21,875 nt of DNA from Conidiobolus incongruus B7586 (taxonomy: Eukaryota > Entomophthoromycota > Entomophthoromycetes > Entomophthorales > Conidiobolaceae). How positions within the stretch are numbered: position 1 is the stretch's first letter; each line of letters starts with the position of its first letter. Of this stretch, positions 10,097 through 19,770 are shown piece by piece. The translations under genes and the position numbers were made by a program. Location: positions 1-21,875 of the forward strand of contig JNEM01006803.1 of the NCBI GenBank assembly GCA_000697335.1, written 5' to 3'. The notes under the pieces are model-generated. The model saw only the letters and a program-made list of their open reading frames with translations, did not search any database and was not told where the DNA came from.

Positions 10097-10606
10097 AATT
10101 CTTTTTTTATATATCTTAAAATTTTTTAAATATTTTTTTGATTTTATCTTTTAACATTATTATATATATTTTTCTCTACATATTTAAAACAATTTATCAA
10201 TCTTTAAACATAGTAATATGGATTTCACATTAACGTGATTGTATCAATTCCTATATTAATAATATTATTATTCAATTATGATATCTGTTATTTAAATTCA
10301 CGATTCAATTAATGAAACATCTATTATTTTTAACATATATTGGAAATATATCATTGAATTATTGTTTTAGATCTGTAATTTGTATTATTATGAGATAACA
10401 TAAATTAGGAATGATTGCAATGTCCAAAAAGATATAAACATTTTTTTAGTTATCAAAAATTACCCTGATATTTGAAATTATAAAGTATATATAATTCAAA
10501 ATCAATATTTAATTTCATATTATATATTGATATTGAATTATTCTAATGCTTTATTTTGAATCCTTTCAGAAATTTTAAAAAATATATCAAAATATAAAAT
10601 AATACA

Positions 10607-10631
10607 ATATTATATTATATTATATTATATT
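10607..10631. repeat. (ATATT)5 microsatellite
   Basis: Five perfect tandem copies of ATATT. Confidence 0.9.
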
Positions 10632-10758
10632 GTTTTGTAAAAGTTTCATTTTATAATTGAAATAATATTATATAAAATATTTTGCAAAAAAGAAAAAAAT
10701 TGAGTTACTAAGTTAAATAAATACTAATATTATTTTTATTTTGATATATTTAGTACTA

Positions 10759-10791
<33 letters not shown>
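10759..10791. repeat. (TAT)11 microsatellite
   Basis: Eleven uninterrupted TAT units, probably length-variable between strains. Confidence 0.92.
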
Positions 10792-11304
10792 GAACTATAT
10801 AAATAATATTTAAAACTTAGTTAAATAAATATATCATTATCAATAAATATTTATATTGTAAATATTACAACATATTTCATAATCGACTTTTAATATGTTC
10901 TAATATCAATTCTGTAAAATAATATACAATTAGCTTAGAATGAATTGTCTTGAATACTATTGACAATTATCACTATTACAAAATATATTACTATTTTATA
11001 ACATCATATCTTAACAATTATAAAGCAAATTGATTATATTGGTTTAGCAAATCATTATAATTCTTGATTATCACCAATTCTAGCTTATTAATATTTTATC
11101 TGTGATATTTTATTGTCAATTTTAAGCAATTTTGTGCTAAAACAAGTTTTTCAAATACCTCTGAAATAAATATATTATCAAGTTCAATTAATTAGAATAC
11201 CCAAATCAAAGTATATTTTCCAGATCAATAATAACAATGTTTAAATTTAATCTAATATATTAATCTCAATTTATTTAAATTTATCAAAATTATTTATTGA
11301 GATT

Positions 11305-11640
11305 AACTAGATAGTAACCCACCTGACCAACTTCACTCGGCAACCTATTACATAACGAAGATATGACCCCGGAATATCCGTCACGCCACTTCAAAATTTT
11401 ATTCCGCTAAAAACCCAATATATCTCTTTATATCACCTATAGCCAACGAATGGTCTATAAAAAACTATCATCATGACACATTTTCACACCCGGTCTTCTG
11501 TGAAGCCCATTAAAACCAATATAAACCCTAATAAAATAAATTAACCCAAACTACAAAGCAAACCACAGGCAAGCCGTTCTCCTTCCTATTTTCTATTCAC
11601 TATTAACAACTTGTAGAACCACAGTATAATAAAATATGAT
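11305..11640. other. Unexplained island rich in A and C, strand-biased
   Basis: This is one of the few non-coding stretches clearly richer in G+C than its flanks. The plus strand is strongly biased to A and C with few G, especially 11400-11580. Words such as CCCGGAATATCCG, TCACGCCACTTC and CACACCCGGTCTTCTGTG stand out. The longest ATG frame in the left part (from about 11362) runs only 15 codons, so it does not look protein-coding on the plus strand, and the minus strand has no long frame either. It could be an unrecognised non-coding RNA gene, a decayed element, or a distal control region for the TLC gene about 1 kb downstream. I recognise no RNA family signature. Confidence 0.45.
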
Positions 11641-12424
11641 TAATTAAACTGAATCAGATTTTGCAAGTTTCAAGGCGATTATTTATCAAAATAATACTTT
11701 TTTAAAGGATATTTTCAACATGATTAAATTATAAAATTAATCATTAAATTGTATTTTTCATTATTTAAAAGTTATAATATTATAGATTGGAAATTTTTTT
11801 TCAAATTTTATTCCCAAAAAATAAAATATTCACAATATTATTTCAAATAGTATATTATTAAATTTAGATTATATATTAAGTTAATATATTCAAATATGCC
11901 ATTTATATTTGCAATTTTGATAAAATTTGTTATTTGAAAGAATGTTGATATAATAGTTTTATATTGATATTACGATTCAATCATTATAATCCTAATATCA
12001 GCACCTTTAAGTTGCATAAACTTTTTCTAAAATATTTTACAAACTTCTGCACTATAATATTTTCAAACATACTTTAAAATTTATTTTTATTCACATAATT
12101 TTAATGTAAATTTTTAAATTTAATTTAAAAATTAAATCACCAACTTTTAATTATATCATCAGCTGAATGATACTTTGATAAAATTTTTAAAATATTTTTG
12201 AAAGTTAAAATATCTAATAAAGCAATAATATTAATAAAATATGTAATATTTTACGACTTATATATATTTGAATATCTGGTTATCCCTTATTCCCAGTTCA
12301 GTACTTGTAACTAAAATTCATATGACTCAAAAATCAATGCAACTCGAATTCAATCTTCCCAATTTATCAAAATTGATTGGATTTATGGGGGGAAAAGCGA
12401 AAATCCAATTAAATAGGCTAAAAA
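11641..12424. other. Intergenic region upstream of the first TLC gene
   Basis: AT-rich up to about 12280. It then becomes mixed (12280-12424), with a run of six G residues (about 12387-12392) and GGAAAAGCGAAAATCC just before the conserved promoter block. No gene was seen. Confidence 0.6.
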
Positions 12425-12451
12425 TTATCACGTGATCAAAGTGACTGGCAA
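12425..12451 (+). promoter_or_regulatory. Conserved promoter block upstream of TLC gene 1
   Basis: The 27 bp read TTATCACGTGATCA followed by the 13-mer AAGTGACTGGCAA (overlapping by one A). It contains a GATA-factor-like TTATCA, the palindromic E-box TCACGTGA and the 13-mer. The same order and spacing occurs upstream of the paralogue (19994-20020, minus), with 22 of 27 positions identical and all five differences in the middle. The block ends 178 bases before the ATG. Retention in otherwise diverged non-coding DNA suggests a functional protein-binding site. The binding factors (GATA-type and bHLH-type) are inferred from motif shape. Confidence 0.65.
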
Positions 12452-12600
12452 TCCTTGAATCCTTTCAACATCGTACAATAATTAAAACGATTATGCAATT
12501 AACCCATAAGTGATTAGTTTGAGGGTTGATGAGGATTTAATTCGGAAAAAAGTAAAAGTTTAGGATCTGTTATTTTATAATTATAATATTGTATAATAAT

Positions 12601-12618
12601 AATATTAATATTAATATT
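12601..12618. repeat. (AATATT)3 short tandem repeat in 5' leader
   Basis: Three perfect AATATT units within a longer TAATAT-rich run (about 12595-12625) directly before the ATG at 12630, probably in the 5' untranslated leader. Confidence 0.7.
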
Positions 12619-12629
12619 AATAATAACTA

Positions 12630-13433
12630 ATGAGTGATACGAAATTAACTTATCCAGTACCATGGTCACAAATTTTGAGTGTTTACCCATTTACTCAAAC
12701 TTTTTTGGCCACTTCGGCTCTTATTTTAATTCTGTTTTTTATCGTTTACCAGTCAAAGGTATTGAAGACTCCCAAGCAACTTAGTTGGTTTATTACTTTT
12801 GTCAATAGTACCACACTATCCATATGTTCTCTGGTGTTTATTTACGATTTGATCCAGAATCCTACCAACTTGGATAGATTCTTCGAGTCTACCGCATTTA
12901 GCGTCATATTAACATCCTTCTTTGTCGCTACTCTGTTCTGGGATATGGTTTTAGGGGCAATCTTTTATCCTGGATATATTGACCTTATCACTGGTTGGCT
13001 CCACCACATTGCCTATATTTTTGCTATGTTGCTAGTAACAAGATTGGGTCTCACTCAATTCTACTGTCTCATGTGCCCTATGGAAGCCCCTACCGTGGTT
13101 CTATCCCTCGGCAGTATGAATAAATCACTCCGCCGTGACTGGCTCTTCGGAACATTGTTTTTCGTCACTCGCATCGTGTACCATCTGTATTCGATCATTT
13201 CTTGGTATTCCATCACAGGCAACACTCAACTCGTAGCCATTTTAATTGCTTTTTACCCTATGCATGTTATTTGGTTCCGAGGTTTCATCCTTCAGCAGAT
13301 CAGACTGTTCAAAAATCCCAACGGCACCAAGAAAACTAATGATCCCCTCCTCAATAGCTTTAACGGGGTCGACTCCAGCAACGAAGAGAGACTTAAAGGT
13401 TACTTCTCTAAAGATCGTAAAAACTCTAGTTAA
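12630..13433 (+). CDS. TLC-domain membrane protein, TLCD4/TMEM56-like, copy 1
   Basis: An intronless 267-aa multi-pass protein. Hydrophobic segments lie at about 24-41, 53-72, 90-112, 124-140, 172-192 and 200-220. The TLC (TRAM-Lag1-CLN8) core reads LITGWLHHIAYIFA (119-132) with the histidine pair at 125-126. MCPMEAPTVVLSLGSMNKS (148-166) follows, equivalent to the E-x-(S/A)-(T/P)-x-x-x-N region of TLCD proteins, and then TRIVYHLY. The full Lag1 motif with its downstream acidic residues is missing, so it is not an obvious ceramide synthase; a lipid-related role in ER or other membranes is inferred from the family. After the last membrane segment comes a basic stretch (QQIRLFKN) and a conserved tail, NDPLLNSFNGV-x-SS-x-E. 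The ATG follows an AT leader and aligns with the paralogue's start. AATAAA lies about 50 bp after the stop. By eye about two thirds of the core residues match the second copy, so both look maintained by selection. Confidence 0.9.
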   Translation: MSDTKLTYPVPWSQILSVYPFTQTFLATSALILILFFIVYQSKVLKTPKQLSWFITFVNSTTLSICSLVFIYDLIQNPTNLDRFFESTAFSVILTSFFVATLFWDMVLGAIFYPGYIDLITGWLHHIAYIFAMLLVTRLGLTQFYCLMCPMEAPTVVLSLGSMNKSLRRDWLFGTLFFVTRIVYHLYSIISWYSITGNTQLVAILIAFYPMHVIWFRGFILQQIRLFKNPNGTKKTNDPLLNSFNGVDSSNEERLKGYFSKDRKNSS

Positions 13434-15734
13434 TCTTCCTCCTCACTATATTAATATATAATTAATCTTTTTGATAGAATAAAATTCATAATCTTTGGTC
13501 ATTTATTTTTGAAAAAAAGTATATTTTTTTTGAATTATACTCCATCATAATATGACGAGATGATTTCATTACGTATTCTTGAAGATATGAAGGTCTTAGG
13601 GTTTATTAAGGGTTTATGGATTAATTAATAACTTCATTCGATAATCAGGTAATTTGTAATCACTTGACAGTTACAATTTATTAAATTTTTAATAAACATA
13701 TAATAAAACTATAGCAAAATAATATATTACAATTTACTGAATACAATATAAAAGATATTAAATGTTTTATTATCACTCTTAGAATTTGAAATATACACCT
13801 TTTGATTAACAGATTTTCAATAAACTTTATCCTTTAAGGATCACTACCCCAAGGAGTTAAAAAATTTTCATTAAATCTATTTTGGTTAAATTTAATAAAA
13901 TTTGTGTTAATAGTTATTAAATACTAAATATAAAATATAATATATAAAAACAAAAGTTGATTAATATCCTTTTATAGATACTTTTAAAGATATCAATATA
14001 TAATCTATTTTTTAAAATAATTTATAAAATTAAATTTACTCTCTTAATTAAATTTATAAACTTAAATTTGTTACTTTAATTAAAAATATTTTTATTTAAA
14101 ATTATGATTACAAAAATTAATATCAATTTTTTTTACTATGATACTTAAATATATAACTAAATTAAATGTGTTTAATCAGTTTCTAAATATAACTCACTTG
14201 TAATAATATAATTTTCGTAATATATTTTCCTAAAAAAATTAGTGTTTGGCAAAATTTTACAGATTTTATTATTTAAATAATTGAAAGTTCGCTTTTTTAC
14301 AAGCATTTTGCGAGGTTCAGAAGGGCTGCGTCCCTTTGTTTGAGATCAAGTGTTCTAAATAATTAATCGTTAGTATTTTCGGATTAATTAGAATTTTAAT
14401 TTTTTTTAGCATCATGTATTCTTTTCACATTGGATTGGGAAATTTATCAATGTATCATCCATTGATTGTGTAAAAATTTTATAAAAATTAAATCCGACCG
14501 TTAACTACTAAAGTTTAACTCTCAATACTCCGATATTTCATATAATAAACTCCAAAGCTACAATCTTTGTATTCAACAATATTATAAATATCGACATTTA
14601 TAAATATAATTTTATATCCTCTGATTTTTTATATCAACATAGAGTTTAATAGAATGTTAAATAAATCATCAACTTAATTACAACACAATTCCACGTGGAA
14701 CTTGACTGAGAATTTTAAAATTTTTAATAAAATTAAATTAGGAAATTTTTATAAATTTAGAATAAAATAACTATAAAATTTGAATTAATATTATAATTAT
14801 TGAATTATATTATTTGGATATGCTCAATTTATAAGATTATACCAATATAATGATTTCATTTCTAAGTAATTCTATTTTTTATAATAATCCTGTAAATCTG
14901 AGAAATTAACTAAACTACTACCCGAATTGTAATACTATACTTTGACGAATTAAATCATATATATTCGTTTATAGTAAATTTTTGAAGCTATTGATGTTCA
15001 CAATTTACATTAATTATATATTTAACAGAACTAATTAAAATAATTGATGTTAAAAATTATGTCAATAGAGTTGTCTACTAGAATCTAGTCAAACTCTGTA
15101 GGTATATGATTATGGAAAACTATCACTATTAAAAGTAATTTTTTTTCAGCATTATTTTAATAGTCTGAAAACTTTTTCATTTTAGAAACCTAGTCAGTAA
15201 GTTATGTACTTTATTAAATAATATAATCATAAAAATTAGAATGAATATTTGCAACTATTAAAATAATTGATTCTATTTACCTTTCCCTGTCTTAATTTTT
15301 AACTTAATATTTATTCATAAATTATTCAAGTTATATTGATAAAGTGAACAAAATCTTTAAATGTGATCTTGAAACAGTTTAATAATTATATGTAAGAGGA
15401 ATTAGTATTTATATTTTTCTATTCAAACGCTTCTGCAATCTCGAAATCAACCTCAACTAATGTTATTCGAATGAATTTGAATTATATAGCATACCACCTA
15501 TCATTACAATTAATATTAAAATGATCAATTTTTAATCATCCTTTAAAATTAAATTTGTTTTTTGAACTAGAAATAAATTTCAAACTTTAACATAACTTAT
15601 AGTAAATAAAATATTAATTTAATTATTTTTAAATTATATTAGAACTAAAATTATTATAATAAAAAATATTGTTAATTTATTAATAATATCAAATTTATTA
15701 ATTTAAATCACAAAAAATATAATAAAAATGATAA
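13434..15734. other. AT-rich intergenic region between TLC gene 1 and permease
   Basis: 2.3 kb without a supportable gene. It contains the 3' ends of two convergent transcripts (AATAAA near 13480 on plus; AATAAA on minus near 15703). One small patch, about 14288-14356, is richer in G+C; it carries a short hairpin AAGGG/CCCTT (14321-14325 and 14332-14336) followed by GAGATCAAGTGT, described under findings. The rest is AT-rich with no array or RNA signature. Confidence 0.65.
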
Positions 15735-17201
15735 TTATATTAAATATCTAAAACCGAGGGTATCCAACTGATCCCACTTATATTTATAAGTACTAAATGG
15801 ATCTTGCTCCATGGTGGAAGCATGCTGATTCCTTCTAGCTAGTATCAACTTGACAGCTGCTATCAAAAATATAGTAATCAAGAACATTACCAAGTAAAGG
15901 GGATAGAATGTGTTCACATCTTTGAAATCTGCTGGGAACCATGCGAATAAACTGAGAAAATTCATGAGATAGAATGCGATGCAAGTGAATGTTAGATAAA
16001 CAATTGTTTGATGATTGCCAAGGCTGTTGATGACTACAAAATTCATGAGGAGTGCTTTCGCAGCCCAGTTCGCACCGAATTGGATGATATTGATACCAAG
16101 GAGTATTTTATAGTTTTTCGTATTCAAAAATGCTACCAGGTGGAAGCTGACAAAACTGAGCAGTATTATAAGTAAAATGACAGTCATTCGCGAGTTGAAG
16201 TAACGTCCGATTGATGTTCCAATTAAAGAGAACACACCTAAGACGAAGCCAACAGCTATACATGGTCCAGACATAGCCGAACCTGAAATTCCCGAACTTG
16301 TCATGAATCCCCAATGCCAGAAGAATGCTACCTTGATGAGCCATTCAGCACAAAACACTAGCAAGAAGAAAGCATAGATTGGGAAATGTAAGAACTCTGA
16401 CATAATTTGTCTCAAGCTGAGAGGGAAATTAATGTTCAGACTAATAAAGTCGTGCTTTAGTTGTTGGGTCAATTTCTTGAGATTAATATGTGTCAATTGC
16501 TTCAATTGGTAAACACTTGTCGGTAGTTGGAAATGTGTGAGCAAGAGTGTAAATAGCTGTAAAAAGAACAAGATTAAATAGTTGACACGATATCCTTTCA
16601 AGTACTGGTTATCGTAATTTCTGCGACTAAGACCATATGTGATCAATGGAACAAATCCCAAAGTGAGAAACAAAGAAAAGCTCCAGATGAAGCTTAAGCG
16701 CATTTCAAGTGCTTGTTTCGGGTAAATTTTGGTGAGATAGAAAAAACTAAGTGGAATTTGAATGGAGTGTAGAAGTCCTAGTAAGCATACTACAACACCA
16801 AAATATCCTGTACTTATAGAAAATATTTGAATTAAAAGTAGACAAGAAGCCATTAAGTTAATAAATACTAAGTGAAGCTTGAAATTTCGCGAAATCCAAA
16901 GTACCCCGATAGTTAGCGGGAAGCAGCATATAAACATAGTTAAATAATATCCAATCCATATCCAGTTCAAATCGTTAACAGTCATACCAATATCTTGTAG
17001 AAGCCCCAGAGAGGCGTTAAAATATATCATATATTGAAATGCAAAGAACGTTACAAAGTTCATGAGTATTGAGGGTAATATTGTCCTGTCCAGCAATCCA
17101 TACTGATTGAAAGGATCTTGTAAAATTCTCAAACTAGAATCTGTGCCAGTTCCAGTATTAAATTGTAGGTCATAATTGATAGTATGATAAGATTTCAGCA
17201 T
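15735..17201 (-). CDS. MFS permease, ACS (Dal5/Tna1-like) family, divergent
   Basis: An intronless 488-aa transporter. Start chosen at 17201 because it is the first ATG; the frame stays open upstream to about 17270 but without a Met. Family signs are LLDRTILPSILMNFV entering TM1, GMTVNDLNWIWIGYYLTMF (TM2), FFYLTKIYPKQALEMRLSF (the YYLSxWYPxxExxxR pattern after TM4), LITYGLSRR with a loop, a long charged central loop (about 230-268), GISGSAMSGPCIAVGFVLG, FGANWAAKALLMNFVV, and a C-terminal GFRYLI, like the FRYVL ending of anion:cation symporters. About twelve membrane segments can be placed. Relatives import nicotinate, allantoate, pantothenate and similar organic anions across the plasma membrane; the substrate here cannot be told. 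The usual TM1 D-R-x-N-I-G-N is replaced by F-A-F-Q-Y-M-I-Y-F-N-A, and most helix-packing glycines are missing, so the activity may differ. It lies between two convergent TLC paralogues and is co-directional with the second. Confidence 0.88.
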   Translation of the reverse strand: MLKSYHTINYDLQFNTGTGTDSSLRILQDPFNQYGLLDRTILPSILMNFVTFFAFQYMIYFNASLGLLQDIGMTVNDLNWIWIGYYLTMFICCFPLTIGVLWISRNFKLHLVFINLMASCLLLIQIFSISTGYFGVVVCLLGLLHSIQIPLSFFYLTKIYPKQALEMRLSFIWSFSLFLTLGFVPLITYGLSRRNYDNQYLKGYRVNYLILFFLQLFTLLLTHFQLPTSVYQLKQLTHINLKKLTQQLKHDFISLNINFPLSLRQIMSEFLHFPIYAFFLLVFCAEWLIKVAFFWHWGFMTSSGISGSAMSGPCIAVGFVLGVFSLIGTSIGRYFNSRMTVILLIILLSFVSFHLVAFLNTKNYKILLGINIIQFGANWAAKALLMNFVVINSLGNHQTIVYLTFTCIAFYLMNFLSLFAWFPADFKDVNTFYPLYLVMFLITIFLIAAVKLILARRNQHASTMEQDPFSTYKYKWDQLDTLGFRYLI

Positions 17202-18942
17202 TTTATAATATAATACGATATGCCAATGAAAATAATTTTCAATAATCAATGAATGCTGAAAAAACAACAAGGAACAATTTACAATTGACGTTTTATCAAA
17301 AAGAAGTCAACTCAGTTTATTACTAATTTAAATATCATATCCTCACTAATTGAGACATAATGCATTAATTGATTATTAGCATGATAACCTATGCATAAAA
17401 GATGAAAATTTCAAAAAAAAATTACCAGTTTCATAAGAGCTTTGGGGATAAACTCCACTGAATATTGTTACTAAATATAATACTGATAATATTTGTATCC
17501 CTTCATTCCAATAACTTATCATCTCTAAGAAAATAAATAACCCTCTCCATAATAATACTAGTTGATAAATTTTTTAATCATATTCCGGAATCCAACGTTC
17601 TATACAGACTTGCATACTTTAATTAAATTGGTTTGACAATCATTTGATTTTAAAATTTATTCTTTCGCTAACTAAATATAATTATTAGATTCATAAGGTT
17701 TTGAAACTTTTTAAATTGGTAATTCAATTTTTTTCATTCATAATTTTCTATAATTAGAAGGAGTAATAATTGACATAAATTTGAATTTGTACAGTTTACA
17801 AATTTCAAAATAATATTTTTATAAAACTGTATAATATTATAGCCATTCAAATTTATGTATTAAATCTATTTTAAAAATAAAAATTACTGTTGAATCATTT
17901 GTCAAGTTTATCACTTTTTGATTTAATACTATTTTAACCAATGTTTCAATAGCGTTAATTGGATATTTTTGGAACTTTGAATATTTTATTTAAAAGATCT
18001 ATATTTAAATATTATTATCAAAAGTATATTTGAAATATTGATCTCAGTAATGTTTTTTAAATTGATTTATATATTTATATTGATGATTCATATAGTCAAT
18101 TTAATTTATTCACTTTTTAACAGATTGATTATAATATTTAAACTTAGAAATATCTATTTTAATTAAAATATATCATTGCAATTCAATATTTTGAATACTC
18201 GTTGTATAAGTAATATAAAGATTATACCAATTGAAACAAATTGATTAAGATCGACAAAATATATTATAAAGTATGTATTTATATCTAATAAAATGAGTTA
18301 CTATTGTTAATTGATATATAAACTTTATATTATAAATTATTGAATTCTTTTTTTATGATTTTTATCAAGTGTAGCTTGATAAGAATTGAATAGTTTGACT
18401 GCAATATTTAAACTAACATTTGAAATAACATAAATATCTGATTGATTTGTTAGATATATTGGATCATCATTTATATGTAGCTACTTAAATTCATAAATTA
18501 ATGCAGTTGTTATTATAGCATATTTATTTTATATTATACTTGAAATTATGTATTGATTGATTTAAATTGGTTCAATAAGAATTCAAAATAATATTTATAT
18601 TTACATATCAAATTATTAAATTATATTAGAATAATTTAATCAATATAATACTTGAATATATCATTTTTTATAATTTTTAATAATAATTAAATTTTAAAAT
18701 TTAATATATTGAATGAATTTTTTCTTAAAATTTAAATAATAAAATTTATAAATTATATTCCATAAGAATTTAAAAGAATGATATAATTGGAAATAAATCA
18801 AATATATTTAATTTTAATTTATCAATTAAATAAATTTATATCAAATATAATATTAATATTAATATATTAAAAGGACGAAATAAAATTATTAATCAAAATA
18901 AACATAATAATATTTATTTAATACAAAACCTACAAAATTTAT
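17202..18942. other. Permease promoter and AT-rich intergenic region
   Basis: The first 400 bases upstream of the permease (to about 17600) are mixed and include TTCCGGAA (about 17584-17591), a palindromic word. From 17640 to 18942 the sequence is strongly AT-rich and contains the 3' flank of the second TLC gene, with AATAAA on the minus strand near 18917. A perfect hairpin lies at 18362-18382. No gene was seen. Confidence 0.62.
18362..18382. repeat. Short perfect hairpin
   Basis: TTATCAAG and CTTGATAA are perfect 8-bp arms around the loop TGTAG. It lies about 560 bp beyond the 3' end of the second TLC gene and has no assigned role. Confidence 0.55.
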
Positions 18943-19770
18943 CTAAGAATTATTATTGTTATTAACATGATTGGATCCTCTACGATCTTTGAGACCGTAT
19001 TCTTTTAAGCTGGTTTCGATACTTGAGCTTACTCCATTAAAACTATTTAACAAAGGATCGTTGGCAGAATTAGCATTCTTAGCTTTGGAATTCTTATGTA
19101 ATCTGATCTGCTGTTTGATGAAACCCCTGAACCAAATGACGTGCATTGGGAAGAAAGCACTCACAATGACAACAGGTTTCCAGTCCCTTGTGAGAACGAA
19201 CCAGGATATGATGGAATAAAGGTGGTAAGCGATACGAGTTGTGAAGAAAACCGAGCCGAATAACCAATCCCTACGTAATGACTTATTCATCGATCCTAAG
19301 GCCAAAATAACTGTAGGAGCTTCCATGGGACACATAAGCGCGTAAAATTGATTGAAGCCCAATTTCGTAATAAGGATCAATGCAAAAATATATGCAATAT
19401 GGTGAATCCAACCGGTGACCAAATCCACATGATTTGGATAAAATAAAACACCCAAAACAAGATCCCAAAATAGTGTGGTTAAAAAGAAAGCTGTAAGAAA
19501 AACACTGAAAGTAGAAGGAGTTCTAAATCGGTCCAAGTTAAAGGGGTTTTGGACCAAGTCGTAAATAAAGAAAATAGAGCACAGGGTTAAAGTTGAACTA
19601 CTGATAAATGTGATAAACCAACTGAGCTGCTTTGGCGTTGCAAATAATTTGGAAAAATATACGGCGAAGAATACAATTAGGATGAAGATTGTGGTACCTA
19701 CCATAGTTTGTTGAAAAGGATATACTTTAAAGGTATCCAACCATGATATTGGATAAGTTATCTCTGACAT
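18943..19770 (-). CDS. TLC-domain membrane protein, TLCD4/TMEM56-like, copy 2
   Basis: An intronless 275-aa paralogue of the gene at 12630-13433, in inverted orientation. The architecture is the same: an N-terminal YPISWLDTFKVYPFQQT, the shared block TPKQLSWFITF (45-55), FIYDLVQNPFNLDRF (68-82), TGWIHHIAYIFAL (119-131, histidines 123-124), MCPMEAPTVILALGSMNKS (147-164, E150), and RRDWLFG leading to TRIAYHLYSIISW. The tail repeats NDPLLNSFNGV-x-SS-x-E and then adds an asparagine-rich end (NNNNN) absent from copy 1. The loop before the tail is diverged while the tail motif itself is not, which points to a function for the tail. The ATG at 19770 aligns with the start of copy 1. As in copy 1, the acidic second half of the Lag1 motif is missing. 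It keeps the upstream promoter block seen in copy 1. Confidence 0.9.
   Translation of the reverse strand: MSEITYPISWLDTFKVYPFQQTMVGTTIFILIVFFAVYFSKLFATPKQLSWFITFISSSTLTLCSIFFIYDLVQNPFNLDRFRTPSTFSVFLTAFFLTTLFWDLVLGVLFYPNHVDLVTGWIHHIAYIFALILITKLGFNQFYALMCPMEAPTVILALGSMNKSLRRDWLFGSVFFTTRIAYHLYSIISWFVLTRDWKPVVIVSAFFPMHVIWFRGFIKQQIRLHKNSKAKNANSANDPLLNSFNGVSSSIETSLKEYGLKDRRGSNHVNNNNNS

Larger units (their letters stand above)
10097..11304. other. AT-rich intergenic region with simple repeats
   Basis: Apart from the pentanucleotide and trinucleotide microsatellites listed separately, I see no gene, RNA or transposon. Frames are closed by stops throughout. Confidence 0.65.

Noticed and set aside
10607-10791. 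Tandem repeats as a CRISPR or satellite array
   Set aside because: They are simple 5-bp and 3-bp microsatellites without spacers or longer units, as expected in AT-rich eukaryotic DNA.
11305-11640. RNase P RNA or U-type snRNA in the A/C-rich island
   Set aside because: A minus-strand CACAGAAGACCGG recalls bacterial-type P RNA core words, but the conserved eukaryotic motifs around it are absent.
12630-13433. TLC genes as ceramide synthases
   Set aside because: The histidine pair is present but the acidic second half of the Lag1 motif is missing and the length and E-x-P-T region fit TLCD4/TMEM56-like proteins better.
17202-17270. N-terminal extension of the permease frame
   Set aside because: The frame is open but has no ATG before 17201, and relatives begin near the chosen Met; the TTTTTTCAG inside also looks like untranslated or intronic sequence.
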